Assembly (NCBI GenBank): GCA_020725525.1
Contig: DYEX01000096.1
Location: forward strand, 1 to 61,380
DNA length: 61,380 nt
Reading direction: 5' to 3'
Source: Desulfovirgula sp.
GTDB lineage: Bacteria > Bacillota > Desulfotomaculia > Desulfotomaculales > Desulfovirgulaceae
The position numbers were made by a program, and so were the translations under genes. Below the pieces are notes generated by a model. That model made no database searches, had not been told where the DNA came from, and saw only the letters and a program-made list of their open reading frames with translations. Positions within the stretch are counted from its first letter, which is position 1. Each line of letters starts with the position of its first letter. Shown here in pieces: positions 36,617 through 50,947 of this stretch.

Positions 36617-37951
36617 ATGAAACTGTTCAAGTGGCTTTACCCCGGGTTGCATTTCAAGCGGTGGCTGGCCCTGGCCTTCCTGGGCTTTGTCCTGGCCGCT
36701 ACCGGCACCGGCCTTTTAGGCCGCTTGCTGCCCTGGGAGCACCAGGCGGTGCTTCTGGCCTGGTTTGGTGAGCTTTTCGGTCCCGGACGGGTTTGGATTG
36801 GGGGCATGCTTTTTCTGGCCCTGGGCCTGCCGGCGCTGGTCTATGGTATTTTAAAGGCCTTTCGTTCGGTGGTGGATGCCCTGGCCCCCGAAGAGCGTAC
36901 GCCCCTGGCGGATATTATGTATACCCGCCGGCACCTGCGCCGGGGGCCCCGGATAGTGGTAATTGGGGGAGGAACGGGGCTATCGGTATTGTTAAGGGGT
37001 TTAAAACAGTATACCAGCAACATTACGGCCATTGTCACCGTGGCCGATGATGGTGGGAGTTCCGGCCGGCTGAGGGGGGAGCTGGGCATGCTTCCCCCGG
37101 GGGACATCCGCAACTGCCTGGTGGCCCTGGCGGATAAGGAATCGTTGATGGAGGACCTGCTCCAGTACCGCTTTAAAAGCGGGGACCTGGCCGGCCACAA
37201 CCTGGGTAACCTGCTCCTGGCGGCACTGACCCATGTGGCCGGGGGATTTCACGAGGCAGTGCAGGCCTTAAGCAAGGTGCTGGCCATCAGGGGGCAGGTA
37301 CTGCCGGTTACCCTGCAGAATGTGGTTCTGGGGGCGGAACTCTCCGACGGCACGCTGGTATATGGGGAGTCTTCCATTCCCCGGTGCAGGAAGCCCATTA
37401 AACGGGTCTTCCTGGTGCCCGGGGACTGCTACCCCCTGCCCGAAGCGCTGCAGGCCATTGCCGGGGCGGATGCGGTGGTATTGGGACCGGGGAGCCTTTA
37501 CACCAGCATCCTGCCCAACCTTCTGGTACGGGGAATTTCCGAAGCCATCGCCCGTACCCGGGCCGTCCGTATTTATGTCTGTAACGTGATGACCCAGCCC
37601 GGGGAAACCGACGGTTACGCCGCCAGCGATCACCTGCAGGCCATTTTCCACCACGCCGGTCCCATTGTGGATTACGTGGTGGTCAACCAGGGCGGCATAC
37701 CGGCCCGGTTAAAGGCACGCTATCGCCGGGAGGGAGCAGTGCCGGTGGTGGTGGATGGGGATAAGCTGCGGCAGATGGAAGTTGAGGTAATTGGTGCCAA
37801 CCTGGTGCACGAAGGCAACGTGGTCCGCCACCACCCCGATAAGCTGGCCCGGTTGATACTGGAGCTGGTCCTTCTGGAGCGAAAAACGGGGGAACCCTTA
37901 AGGTCGTTTAACAACTCTTTAAACGGCAGATTGCGTTCGGGGCGTATGTGA
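36617..37951 (+). CDS. yvcK: Gluconeogenesis factor YvcK
   Basis: A 444-residue YvcK/CofD-like protein that binds UDP-sugars and supports cell shape and growth on gluconeogenic carbon. The core starts with VVIGGGTGLSVLLRGLKQYT (about residue 115) and TAIVTVADDGGSSGRLRGEL. An N-terminal extension of about 110 residues contains two membrane helices (WLALAFLGFVLAATGTGLL, VWIGGMLFLALGLPALVYGI), absent from the Bacillus protein but known from other clostridial homologues. It lies between rapZ and, after an inserted deacetylase gene, whiA. Confidence 0.94.
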   Translation: MKLFKWLYPGLHFKRWLALAFLGFVLAATGTGLLGRLLPWEHQAVLLAWFGELFGPGRVWIGGMLFLALGLPALVYGILKAFRSVVDALAPEERTPLADIMYTRRHLRRGPRIVVIGGGTGLSVLLRGLKQYTSNITAIVTVADDGGSSGRLRGELGMLPPGDIRNCLVALADKESLMEDLLQYRFKSGDLAGHNLGNLLLAALTHVAGGFHEAVQALSKVLAIRGQVLPVTLQNVVLGAELSDGTLVYGESSIPRCRKPIKRVFLVPGDCYPLPEALQAIAGADAVVLGPGSLYTSILPNLLVRGISEAIARTRAVRIYVCNVMTQPGETDGYAASDHLQAIFHHAGPIVDYVVVNQGGIPARLKARYRREGAVPVVVDGDKLRQMEVEVIGANLVHEGNVVRHHPDKLARLILELVLLERKTGEPLRSFNNSLNGRLRSGRM

Positions 37952-37965
37952 ACCAGTTAGTGAGC

Positions 37966-38000
37966 CAGCCGGCCTTCCGCGGCCAGCGGGGGGCTTTTTT
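37966..38000 (+). terminator. Terminator-like hairpin after yvcK
   Basis: Imperfect stem built on CCGGCC/GGCCAGCGG, followed by GGGGGGCTTTTTTG. Confidence 0.45.
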
Positions 38001-38032
38001 GTCGAAATGGCAGTTGTCAGGGCTAAAGGCAG

Positions 38033-38128
38033 GTGTTAAGATCTTGTTACAGGAAAAGAGTCCCCCTGGTTTGATGATTTAGTGAACAAAACTTTTGAGT
38101 GTTAAGATCTTGTTACAGGAAGAGAGTC
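38033..38128 (+). repeat. Two 30-bp direct repeats before the deacetylase gene
   Basis: GTGTTAAGATCTTGTTACAG, continuing as GAARAGAGTC, occurs at 38033-38062 and 38099-38128, with a single mismatch and 66 bp start to start. It could be a pair of regulator sites or a local duplication. The second copy ends 11 bp before the start codon. Confidence 0.85.
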
Positions 38129-38139
38129 TGGAGGACTGG

Positions 38140-38991
38140 ATGAGCACGAGAATTTTGATCGTCATCGTGACGCTGCCGTTGCTTTTGTTGCTGGTTCTGG
38201 CGGGTGCCCGGCACGCGGCCGATTCCCTGGCCCAGAGCCTGGCTCCCCCCCTCCCGCCGCCTGAGCGGGGAGAGATGGAGATACCCATTCTGATGTACCA
38301 CAAGGTAAACCCCGATCCCCGCACGGGAGGTCTGGGCCTGCGGGTGCCCCCGGAAAAGTTCGCCCGGCAAATGGAATACCTGGCCAGCCACGGGTTTCAT
38401 ACCGTTTCCCTGACCGATGTGGTGGATCACTTCCAAAGTGGCAAACCTCTCCCGCCCCGGCCGGTGGTAATTACCTTTGACGACGGCTACCTGGACAATT
38501 ATACCTATGCCTTTCCCATCTTAAAAAAGTATGGTTTTACCGCTACCGTCTTTGTGGTGGCGCATACGGTGGGTAAAACAAATATTTTCGATGCCGGAAG
38601 ACAGCCGGTAAATAAAATGGCCGGCTGGCGGGAGCTGAAGGAGATGGCCGATTACGGCATAACCATTGGTTCCCATACTCTGGATCACCCGAATTTGACC
38701 CGGCTTTCTTTAGCGGAAGCCCGGCACCAGATTAAAGAAAGCAAGGCCCTGCTGGAAGCCCATCTGGGGCGGCCGGTAGAGGTTTTCAGCTACCCCTATG
38801 GTAAGTACAACCATGAGCTGGCCCGGGTGGTCAGGGAAAGCGGTTACCGGGCCGCCGTTACTACCGGGCAGGGACTAGCCGGTTCCAGGGATGACCCCTT
38901 TACCCTGAAACGGGTGCGGGTTATGGGCAGCTACGACCTGCATAAGTTCATTACGGAACTGGTGAAACATTATTATCCCCCCTCACCCTGA
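38140..38991 (+). CDS. Polysaccharide deacetylase
   Basis: A 283-residue NodB/CE4-type deacetylase, N-terminally anchored or secreted (ILIVIVTLPLLLLLVLAGAR). Conserved motifs are PILMYHKVNPDP, VITFDDGYLDNYTYAFPILK (metal Asp-Asp), GSHTLDHPNLTRLS (metal His-x-His) and VFSYPYGKYNHELARVV. Likely substrates are peptidoglycan or another N-acetylated surface polysaccharide. The ATG at 38140 follows CTGGAGGA. It interrupts the usual yvcK-whiA adjacency and has its own upstream direct repeats, suggesting separate control. Confidence 0.9.
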   Translation: MSTRILIVIVTLPLLLLLVLAGARHAADSLAQSLAPPLPPPERGEMEIPILMYHKVNPDPRTGGLGLRVPPEKFARQMEYLASHGFHTVSLTDVVDHFQSGKPLPPRPVVITFDDGYLDNYTYAFPILKKYGFTATVFVVAHTVGKTNIFDAGRQPVNKMAGWRELKEMADYGITIGSHTLDHPNLTRLSLAEARHQIKESKALLEAHLGRPVEVFSYPYGKYNHELARVVRESGYRAAVTTGQGLAGSRDDPFTLKRVRVMGSYDLHKFITELVKHYYPPSP

Positions 38992-39011
38992 GGTGTCCCC
39001 AGTTTTTTAAG

Positions 39012-39220
39012 CCCTGTTTTGGCTCGGTAGCGAGCGACTTGAGCCGAGCAGCCAGCCAAACTTAGCGAGGCGAAAAGCGAAGGCAGGCCCGAGGGCATGG
39101 ATGCCCGAGGCCGGCAACTGAGGCAGGATGCCGAATTTGCCGGGAAGCCTGCCGGAGCTTTGAGCCGAGCAATAGTTTGGCCCGCGAGGCTCACCGGAGC
39201 GAGCGAGAGCCAAAACAGGG
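39012..39220. repeat. 209-bp palindromic structured repeat, copy 2
   Basis: Arms CCCTGTTTTGGCTC (39012-39025) and complement (39207-39220). Inner stems are GGCAGGC/GCCTGCC (39082-39088/39147-39153) and CCGGCAA/TTGCCGG (39111-39117/39137-39143). The layout and loop sequences match copy 1 at 19702-19909, while the stems differ and still pair. It lies between the deacetylase and whiA genes. Confidence 0.85.
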
Positions 39221-39318
39221 TAGTTTGGAAAGTGGGGATAACTCAGCCCCTCACCTTAAAGGAAAAGGCCAGAAAAATCTTTCCCCGTTGTGGTATAATA
39301 TCATCAAGGTGAATGTAA

Positions 39319-40314
39319 ATGTCCTTTTCTACCTTAACCAAAAATGAACTGGCCCGGGTGGTGGGGAGGGAAAAATGCTGCAAGCTGGCCGAACTGGCCG
39401 CCCTGGTCAGAATGGACGGCAGCCTGTCCATTGGCGCCGGGCCGAAGACCGCACTGGTCATAGGCACGGAAAATGCAGCTGTTGCGCGCAAAATTTTTTC
39501 TCTTTTCAAAGAACTCTTTGGTGTGCATACTGAGGTCCTGGTGCAGCGCAAGAACAGGCTGCGTAAAAAGAACCTTTACCAGGTGCGGGTTTCGCCCCCG
39601 TCCGGGATGGAGGACATATTGCGCCGCCTGGGTATGGTGGATGGGCAGGGCGGGTTGACCGAAGGCATCCCCAGGGGACTGGTGCGCCGGGAATGCTGCC
39701 GCCGTGCCTACCTGCGGGGAGCCTTCCTGGGAGGAGGGTCGGTGAACAACCCCGGGGGTACCTATCACCTGGAAATCATCACGGGCAATGCCGGGCTTGC
39801 CCGGGCGCTCGGCCGGCTGATGCGGGAATTCGGCCTGGAGGCACGGGTGAGTGCCCGCAAAAACTGGCATGTGGTTTATTTAAAGGACAGCGACCAGATT
39901 GTGGCCCTGCTGAATATTATGGGAGCCCATACGGCCCTTTTAGATTTTGAAAACGTACGCATATACAAGGACATGCGCAACCAGGTGAACCGCCTGGTGA
40001 ACTGTGAAACGGCCAATCTGAACAAAGTAGTGGATGCGGCCCTGCGTCAGGTGGAGAATATTCGCTTCATTGCCGCCACCATGGGGCTGGAAAAGCTCCC
40101 GCCGGCTCTGCGGCAGGTGGCCGAAGCCCGCCTGCAGTATCCCGACGCGAGCCTGCGGGAACTGGGGGAAATGCTCGAACCCCCGGTGGGGAAATCCGGC
40201 GTGAACCACCGGCTGCGCAGGCTGGATGAAATTGCTAAAAAGCTCCGCGAACCTTCGTGCGAGGTCCCCGCCGAAAAAGGGCAGGGTACGTCGCCGGGTG
40301 CTGCCGGCGCATAA
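39319..40314 (+). CDS. whiA: DNA-binding protein WhiA
   Basis: WhiA is a widely conserved regulator linked to sporulation in Streptomyces and to division and metabolism in Firmicutes. The 331-residue protein has a degenerate LAGLIDADG-type N-terminal domain ([20 protein letters not shown]) and a C-terminal helix-turn-helix ([32 protein letters not shown]). A TATAAT at 39294-39299 gives a possible promoter, so it may be transcribed apart from rapZ-yvcK. The ATG follows AGGTGAATGTAA. Confidence 0.95.
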   Translation: MSFSTLTKNELARVVGREKCCKLAELAALVRMDGSLSIGAGPKTALVIGTENAAVARKIFSLFKELFGVHTEVLVQRKNRLRKKNLYQVRVSPPSGMEDILRRLGMVDGQGGLTEGIPRGLVRRECCRRAYLRGAFLGGGSVNNPGGTYHLEIITGNAGLARALGRLMREFGLEARVSARKNWHVVYLKDSDQIVALLNIMGAHTALLDFENVRIYKDMRNQVNRLVNCETANLNKVVDAALRQVENIRFIAATMGLEKLPPALRQVAEARLQYPDASLRELGEMLEPPVGKSGVNHRLRRLDEIAKKLREPSCEVPAEKGQGTSPGAAGA

Positions 40315-40467
40315 CAGGTACGCGGGGGGCGGCCCCGGCATGGGGGGGGGAATGAAACAATTACCGCCCGAATATGCTGGTATCGGGTCAAAGCGGCAGG
40401 AGAAACCTCCGGCTTTAGAGAAATAGTTAACAAAGTTGACGGCGGAGCTTTGGAGGAGTGAAGCACC

Positions 40468-41883
40468 ATGCGCCTGGGTTACGGTCTTAACGTGGAACAA
40501 ACACAAAAATTAATCATGACTCCCGAGCTGCGTCAGGCCATTACCGTGCTGCAGCTGTCCTCCCTGGAGCTTTCCCTGTATATAGAACAACAGCTGCAGG
40601 AGAATCCTCTTCTGGAGTTGCGGGAAGAAGAAACGGATGAAAACGGGGAAGAAGGAGAATTTGAGTGGGAGCTTGAGGGAGGGGAAGAAAAGCGGGAGTA
40701 TGATCTGGACTGGGAGGAGTACTTCCAGGATTCAAGCGATCTGGGTTTTCCCCGCATGGAGCGGGATCCGGAACCTCCTGCCCATAATTACGAAAGCTTC
40801 CTTTCCCAGGCGCCTACCCTGATGGAACATCTGATGTTTCAGCTGTATTTAAGCAGGTGCAGTTCCGAGGCAAGGGTTATCGGCGAATACCTGATCGGTA
40901 ATATTGACGAGCACGGCTACCTCCAGACCACTGTGGAGGAGGCCGCCAAACAGCTGGCCGTACATCCCGGGGCCGTAGAAGAGGCGCTGAAGCTGATCCA
41001 GACCTTTGACCCGCCGGGGGTGGGTGCCCGCACCCTGCAGGAATGCCTGCTCATTCAGGTCAACCAGTTGGGTATTAAAAACCCTTTACTGGAGCAGATC
41101 ATCCGCTACCATCTGGTGGATGTGGCCAGGGGCAAGTTTAACCGTCTGGCCCAGCAGTTTAATGTTCCCGTGCAGGAAATTCAACGGGTGGCCGATATTT
41201 TAAAAACCCTGGATCCGAAACCCGGTCGCAATTTTTCCACTCCCAACGACGTGCGCTACGTGGTGCCGGATATAGTGGTGGAAAAAGTGGGGGACGACTA
41301 TATCATTCTGATCAACGATGTGTCCGTGCCCCGCCTCACCATCAACCCCGCCTACCGTGCGGTGCTCAGCCAGCAGGAAAACTATGATTCCCGCACCCGC
41401 CGGTTTGTGGAAAGCAAACTCAATGCAGCGGCCTGGTTGATCCGCAGCATTGAACAGCGGCGTTTGACTCTCTACAAAGTGGCCAGCTGCCTGGTGCAGC
41501 TGCAGCGGGATTTTCTTGATCACGGGGTGAAATATTTAAAACCCCTCAACCTCAAGCAGGTGGCTGAAATGGTTGGCCTGCACGAATCTACGGTGAGCCG
41601 GGCCACTTCCAACAAATATATCCAGACCCCGCAAGGGGTATTTGAAATGAAATATTTCTTTCCGACGGGCATTAACAGCGATGGCGGGACCCTGACCTCC
41701 GCCGAGAGCATTAAGAAGATGCTCCAGGAAATTGTGGCGGCGGAAAATCCCAAAGAGCCGTTGAATGACCAGAAGATTGCGGAAATTTTGTGTGAAAAAG
41801 GTATTCGTATCTCCCGGCGCACCGTCGCCAAATACCGGGGGGAGCTGGGTATTCCTCCCGTCCAGCAGCGGAAGCGCTATTAG
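40468..41883 (+). CDS. rpoN: RNA polymerase sigma-54 factor
   Basis: A 471-residue sigma-54. The Gln/Leu-rich region I (LNVEQTQKLIMTPELRQAIT, VLQLSSLELSLYIEQQLQEN) contacts enhancer-binding activators. It is followed by an acidic region II (about residues 50-95), the core-binding domain, the helix-turn-helix (LKQVAEMVGLHESTVSRATS) and the RpoN box (SRRTVAKYRGELGIP), which reads the -24 element. All regions are present. It is directly upstream of gap, where many Firmicutes carry cggR; no cggR is found. Confidence 0.96.
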   Translation: MRLGYGLNVEQTQKLIMTPELRQAITVLQLSSLELSLYIEQQLQENPLLELREEETDENGEEGEFEWELEGGEEKREYDLDWEEYFQDSSDLGFPRMERDPEPPAHNYESFLSQAPTLMEHLMFQLYLSRCSSEARVIGEYLIGNIDEHGYLQTTVEEAAKQLAVHPGAVEEALKLIQTFDPPGVGARTLQECLLIQVNQLGIKNPLLEQIIRYHLVDVARGKFNRLAQQFNVPVQEIQRVADILKTLDPKPGRNFSTPNDVRYVVPDIVVEKVGDDYIILINDVSVPRLTINPAYRAVLSQQENYDSRTRRFVESKLNAAAWLIRSIEQRRLTLYKVASCLVQLQRDFLDHGVKYLKPLNLKQVAEMVGLHESTVSRATSNKYIQTPQGVFEMKYFFPTGINSDGGTLTSAESIKKMLQEIVAAENPKEPLNDQKIAEILCEKGIRISRRTVAKYRGELGIPPVQQRKRY

Positions 41884-41971
41884 GTACTGCTTAAAACCGT
41901 CCGGCGGCGCTCGTCCCGTTGCTCCGGGGTCCGGGCCGGCTGAATTTAATATGCACATAGCCTGCAACCAG

Positions 41972-42006
41972 GGTACCGGTTATTTGGCCGGTACCTTATA
42001 ATTTTT
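41972..42006 (+). terminator. Terminator after rpoN
   Basis: GGTACCGG pairs with CCGGTACC around an 8-base loop, followed by TTATAATTTTT. Confidence 0.7.
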
Positions 42007-42121
42007 CCTATCAATTTGCCAGAAAAGGAGGAACTATTTAACTGGGTAGCGAATAAGGATATCATAATTCAAATAATTTTTAGTAAATGAGGCATACTAA
42101 TGAAAGGAGCGGTAGGGAATA

Positions 42122-43153
42122 ATGACGGTAAAAATAGGGATTAATGGTTTCGGCCGGATTGGGAGAAATGTTTTGCGGGCGGCGCTCCGGTATCCGGACA
42201 TCCAGGTCGTGGCCGTAAACCACAAATCCCGGCGGCTTCCCGTAAATGAAAACTATACCCGTACCCTTGCCTATGCTTTAAAATACGATTCAGTACACGG
42301 CCGCCTGGATGCGGATGTACAGGCGGATGAGCGTTCCCTGGTGGTAAACGACCGGGAGATCCTCGTCCTGGCCGAGGCAGATCCCGCCAGCATCCCCTGG
42401 GGCGAACTGGGAGTGGATGTGGTGGTGGAGTCCACCGGTAAGTTTAAAACAGCGGAAGATGCTTCCCGGCACCTCTCCGGTGGGGCCAAAAAAGTGGTCA
42501 TCAGCGCTCCGGCCAGGGGAGACGTCCTGACGATAGTCATGGGTGTAAATGAGGAACTGTATGACCCCGCCGTGCATCACGTTGTCTCCAATGCCTCCTG
42601 TACCACCAACTGCCTGGCGCCGGTGGCCAGAGTGCTGGATGAGCAGTTTGGGATTGTCAAGGGCCTCATGACTACCGTCCATGCGGTGACCAACGACCAG
42701 CAGATTCTGGATATGCCCCACCGGGACGTGCGCCGGGGCCGGGCTGCCAGCATGAGCATTATTCCCACCACTACCGGCGCGGCCAGGGCGGTGGAACTGG
42801 TCCTCCCGCAGCTAAAAGGCAAACTGAACGGTATGGCCATGCGGGTGCCTACTCCCAACGTCAGCGTGGTGGACCTGGTGGCCCAGCTTAGCCGGCCCGT
42901 TACCGTGGAGGAAGTCAATGGTGCCCTGAAAGACGCTTCCGAGGGTAAGCTCAAGGGTATCCTCGCCTATAGCGACCTGCCACTGGTATCGGTGGATTAC
43001 TGCGGAGACCCCCACTCGGCCATTGTGGACGGCCCGTCCACCATGGTCATCGGGGAGGACATGGTGAAAGTGGTAGCCTGGTACGACAATGAATGGGGTT
43101 ATTCCAACCGGATCCTGGACTTAATTTTATACATGGCCAAAAGAGGATTTTAG
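42122..43153 (+). CDS. gap: Glyceraldehyde-3-phosphate dehydrogenase, type I
   Basis: A 343-residue GAPDH that oxidises glyceraldehyde 3-phosphate to 1,3-bisphosphoglycerate. The Rossmann start is INGFGRIGRNVLRAAL, the catalytic Cys160 lies in SNASCTTNCLAP, and the C-terminal YDNEWGYSNR is present. The dinucleotide site is unusual: after strand VVAVN the normal acidic residue is replaced (NHKSRRL, residues 33-39), with a short insertion before LKYDSVHG, so NADP or dual use is possible. The ATG at 42122 follows AAGGAGCGG. It begins a glycolytic cluster with pgk, tpiA, gpmI and eno. Confidence 0.95.
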   Translation: MTVKIGINGFGRIGRNVLRAALRYPDIQVVAVNHKSRRLPVNENYTRTLAYALKYDSVHGRLDADVQADERSLVVNDREILVLAEADPASIPWGELGVDVVVESTGKFKTAEDASRHLSGGAKKVVISAPARGDVLTIVMGVNEELYDPAVHHVVSNASCTTNCLAPVARVLDEQFGIVKGLMTTVHAVTNDQQILDMPHRDVRRGRAASMSIIPTTTGAARAVELVLPQLKGKLNGMAMRVPTPNVSVVDLVAQLSRPVTVEEVNGALKDASEGKLKGILAYSDLPLVSVDYCGDPHSAIVDGPSTMVIGEDMVKVVAWYDNEWGYSNRILDLILYMAKRGF

Positions 43154-43189
43154 TAAAACATGTCAAAGAGTATACATAGGCAGGCATTT

Positions 43190-43219
43190 CCGGCGGGCCC
43201 CTGACGCGGTGCCCGCCGG
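43190..43219 (+). other. Intercistronic hairpin between gap and pgk
   Basis: CCGGCGGGC and GCCCGCCGG form a perfect 9-bp stem with a 12-base loop and no following T-run. It may stabilise the gap mRNA or mark a processing site. A run of 13 G follows at 43282-43294. Confidence 0.5.
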
Positions 43220-43346
43220 AACAGATAATGGGCAAGACCGGAGATAAAAAGGGCGGCAGTCCTTCCGCGGCCCTTTCGCCAGGGGGGGGGGGGGAAGAGT
43301 ACCGCCCGAATATTATGTTACAATTTCCATCAGGGAGGTATATGCA

Positions 43347-44534
43347 TTGATCAAAACCATCCGGGACATGGACGTGACCGGCAAACGGGTGCTGGTGCGG
43401 GTGGATTTTAACGTGCCCCTGGATCAGCAGGGTGAAGTGGCCGACGACACCCGGATCAGGGCGGCACTACCGACCATCCAGCATCTTATGGACAGGCAGG
43501 CCAGGGTAATCCTGGCCTCCCATTTAGGGCGTCCCAAAGGAAAAGTGGACGACCGCTACCGCCTGGACCCGGTGGCCCGGCGTCTTTCCGCACTGCTGGG
43601 CAAACCGGTGGTCAAGGTGAATGACTGTATCGGAGAAGAGCCCAGGGCGGCCATAGCCGCGATGCGGCCCGGTGATGTGGTGTTGCTGGAAAATGTGCGC
43701 TTTTACCCTGGAGAAGAAAGAAACGATGAAAAATTTGCCCGGCAGCTGGCGGAACTGGCCGACGTATACGTCAACGATGCCTTCGGCACCGCACACCGGG
43801 CCCATGCATCCACCGAGGGGGTTGCCCATTTCCTGCCCGCCGCAGCCGGGTTTCTCATGGAAAAGGAAATTACCGTCCTGAATCAGGCCCTGTCCAACCC
43901 CACCCGTCCCTTTGTGGCCATTCTGGGCGGAGCCAAGGTTTCCGATAAGATTGGTGTCATTGAAAACCTCCTGGGCAAGGTGAATGCCCTGCTCATTGGA
44001 GGGGGTATGGCCAATACCTTTTTGGCCGCCCGGGGATATGCCCTGGGCAAGTCGCTGGTGGAAGCGGACCGGGTGGCCCTGGCCCGGGATTTAATGACCC
44101 GGGCGGAAAAGGCAGGCGTCAAACTGGTGTTGCCCCTGGACCTGGTGGTTGCCGAGGCGGCCCGTCCGGAAGCGGAACCGAGGGTGGTACCGGTGGACGG
44201 TGTGCCGGAGGAATGGATGGCCCTGGATATCGGTCCCGAAACGGTAAAATCTTTTGCCGCTGAGGTGCGTGACGCCGGTACCGTTATCTGGAACGGCCCC
44301 ATGGGTGTCTTTGAGATGGCTCCCTTTGCGGCGGGTACCTTTGGCCTGGCCCGGGCGCTCGCCGAAAGCAAAGCCACCACCATCGTGGGCGGGGGAGATA
44401 CGGCGGCGGCGGTGGAAAAGGCCGGGGTGGCCGGCAGGATGTCCCATATCTCCACCGGCGGTGGTGCTTCCCTGGAGTTTCTGGAAGGGAAGGTCCTGCC
44501 GGGTGTGGCAGTGCTGATGGACAGAGGGAAATGA
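43347..44534 (+). CDS. pgk: Phosphoglycerate kinase
   Basis: A 395-residue ATP-forming glycolytic kinase. The N-domain has [20 protein letters not shown] and [10 protein letters not shown]. The nucleotide domain has [18 protein letters not shown] and ends with [20 protein letters not shown] and [15 protein letters not shown]. All substrate-binding arginines and the hinge appear normal. The TTG start follows AGGGAGGTATATGCA. tpiA begins 10 bp downstream, so the two are co-transcribed. Confidence 0.97.
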   Translation: MIKTIRDMDVTGKRVLVRVDFNVPLDQQGEVADDTRIRAALPTIQHLMDRQARVILASHLGRPKGKVDDRYRLDPVARRLSALLGKPVVKVNDCIGEEPRAAIAAMRPGDVVLLENVRFYPGEERNDEKFARQLAELADVYVNDAFGTAHRAHASTEGVAHFLPAAAGFLMEKEITVLNQALSNPTRPFVAILGGAKVSDKIGVIENLLGKVNALLIGGGMANTFLAARGYALGKSLVEADRVALARDLMTRAEKAGVKLVLPLDLVVAEAARPEAEPRVVPVDGVPEEWMALDIGPETVKSFAAEVRDAGTVIWNGPMGVFEMAPFAAGTFGLARALAESKATTIVGGGDTAAAVEKAGVAGRMSHISTGGGASLEFLEGKVLPGVAVLMDRGK

Positions 44535-44544
44535 GGGAGAGATC

Positions 44545-45306
44545 ATGCGCATACCCTTACTGGCAGGCAACTGGAAAATGTACAAGACCGTCACCGAAGC
44601 GGTAGAATTTGTGCGGAGGCTGAAGGAGGCCCTTTCCGGTGTCCGGGGAGTGGAAGTGGCCGTCTGCCCCCCTTTTACCGCCCTCTATGCCGTGGCCCGG
44701 GAACTGGCGGGCGGCAACATTGCCCTGGGTGCTCAGAATATGTACTGGGTCGAAGAGGGAGCCTATACGGGAGAAGTTTCTCCGGTTATGTTGAAAGAAA
44801 TCGGCTGCCGTTATGTGATCCTGGGTCACTCGGAGCGGCGGCAGTATTTCGGCGAGAATGATGAAAATGTCAATGCCAAAGTAAAAGCGGCTTTAAAACA
44901 CGGGCTCGTCCCCATTGTCTGTGTGGGCGAACGCCTGGAGGAAAGGGAAGCGGGGCAGACGGAAGAGGTTATTGCCGGGCAGGTGCGGCGCTCCCTGGCC
45001 GGCCTTTCCGGGGCCGAGTTGGCCGGCCTGGTGGTGGCCTACGAACCGGTATGGGCCATTGGCACCGGCCGCACGGCCTTGCCGGAAGATGCCCAGCAGG
45101 TGAACGCCTTTATCCGCCGCCTGCTGGCCGAAATGGGCGGCCGGGAGGCGGCCCGGCAGGTGCGCATCCAGTACGGCGGCAGCGTCAAGCCGGAAAATGC
45201 CGCCGAATTGCTCGGGCAGCCCGATATAGACGGCGCCCTGGTGGGCGGTGCCAGCCTGAAGGTGGACAGCTTTGCCGGCATTGTGCGGGCGGCGGTGCGG
45301 GGATGA
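44545..45306 (+). CDS. tpiA: Triosephosphate isomerase
   Basis: A 253-residue TIM barrel. The catalytic Lys is in GNWKMYK, His in [13 protein letters not shown] and Glu in [15 protein letters not shown]. The flexible loop 6 and the phosphate-binding [13 protein letters not shown] and VGGASLK are intact. It lies between pgk and gpmI in the glycolytic cluster. Confidence 0.97.
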   Translation: MRIPLLAGNWKMYKTVTEAVEFVRRLKEALSGVRGVEVAVCPPFTALYAVARELAGGNIALGAQNMYWVEEGAYTGEVSPVMLKEIGCRYVILGHSERRQYFGENDENVNAKVKAALKHGLVPIVCVGERLEEREAGQTEEVIAGQVRRSLAGLSGAELAGLVVAYEPVWAIGTGRTALPEDAQQVNAFIRRLLAEMGGREAARQVRIQYGGSVKPENAAELLGQPDIDGALVGGASLKVDSFAGIVRAAVRG

Positions 45307-45446
45307 ACGTAATTGATGGCGGTCGCCCCCTGCACCGGAATTGTTGTTTTAAAAAACCGGCCCGGCACTGCGCAAATCATGCGCTCGTGACAACGCCCTC
45401 CCTTCAGCAGGCCAGGTCAATATTTTCGACACCCTGGAGGTTTCTC

Positions 45447-48322
<2,876 letters not shown>

Positions 48323-48352
48323 TTGTCAATTATTATTGTTGTGTGCTATAAT
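48323..48352 (+). promoter_or_regulatory. Promoter of secG
   Basis: TTGTCA (48323-48328) and TATAAT (48347-48352) are separated by 18 bp and lie immediately after the enolase stop. Confidence 0.65.
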
Positions 48353-48382
48353 AACAACGAATGGAAGGGGAGGTGTCGGCGA

Positions 48383-48610
48383 GTGCTAAAAGGCGTTTTA
48401 ATTGCCTTTCATGTGCTCTTAAGTATTGCCCTCATCGCAACGGTGCTTTTGCAGTCGGGAAGAAGTGCCGGGCTCTCCGGAGCCATTGCCGGGGGAGCTG
48501 AGGTTTTGTTCGGTAAAAAGAAAGGATTGGATGAATTTCTGGGCAAGCTGACTACGGTAGTGGCGGTGCTGTTTGCCATTACATCAATGGTTTTGGGCTT
48601 ATGGTTATAA
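48383..48610 (+). CDS. secG: Preprotein translocase subunit SecG
   Basis: A 75-residue, two-helix subunit that assists the SecYE channel. Helices are [20 protein letters not shown] and [20 protein letters not shown]. They are separated by the conserved [20 protein letters not shown] and [10 protein letters not shown]. The GTG at 48383 is the start because upstream codons lack hydrophobic character and GGGAGGTG precedes it. secG after eno is a common Firmicute arrangement. Confidence 0.93.
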   Translation: MLKGVLIAFHVLLSIALIATVLLQSGRSAGLSGAIAGGAEVLFGKKKGLDEFLGKLTTVVAVLFAITSMVLGLWL

Positions 48611-48775
48611 GCCCGCCTCTTGTTCTTTTGCAGGCCGCTGGCCACCAGCCAGAGATTGATAAAAAGGTGTTCAGGGCCTGGTTTTGGGGAAGGGGAGGTG
48701 ATCCGGGAGAAGGAGGTCAGGTAGTTTTTATTGCCGGATTGCGTTTTAAAATTTAATTATGGGGGGGAATATTCT

Positions 48776-50794
<2,019 letters not shown>

Positions 50795-50815
50795 TAGACA
50801 ACTGGCAATGGGAAC

Positions 50816-50847
50816 GCCCCTGCCTCGTCGGCAGGGGCATTTTTTTC
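50816..50847 (+). terminator. Terminator of hppA
   Basis: GCCCCTGC pairs with GCAGGGGC around a 7-base loop, followed by ATTTTTTT. Confidence 0.9.
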
Positions 50848-50947
50848 GAGGGTCCTGTGAATGCGTGAACGGGCACCAGCGGATTGGAAGTCTCTTGTTC
50901 TATCCAGCCGGACTACTGTATGATTCGCTTGCCTATTTACTACCGCA

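Noticed and set aside
43282-43294. Run of 13 G between gap and pgk
   Set aside because: It could be a variable tract, but it lies outside coding sequence and next to no promoter element that I can recognise, so there is no support for a switch.
45051-45446. N-terminal extension of the gpmI ORF
   Set aside because: It overlaps tpiA out of frame; the ATG at 45447 has a ribosome site and fits the family start.
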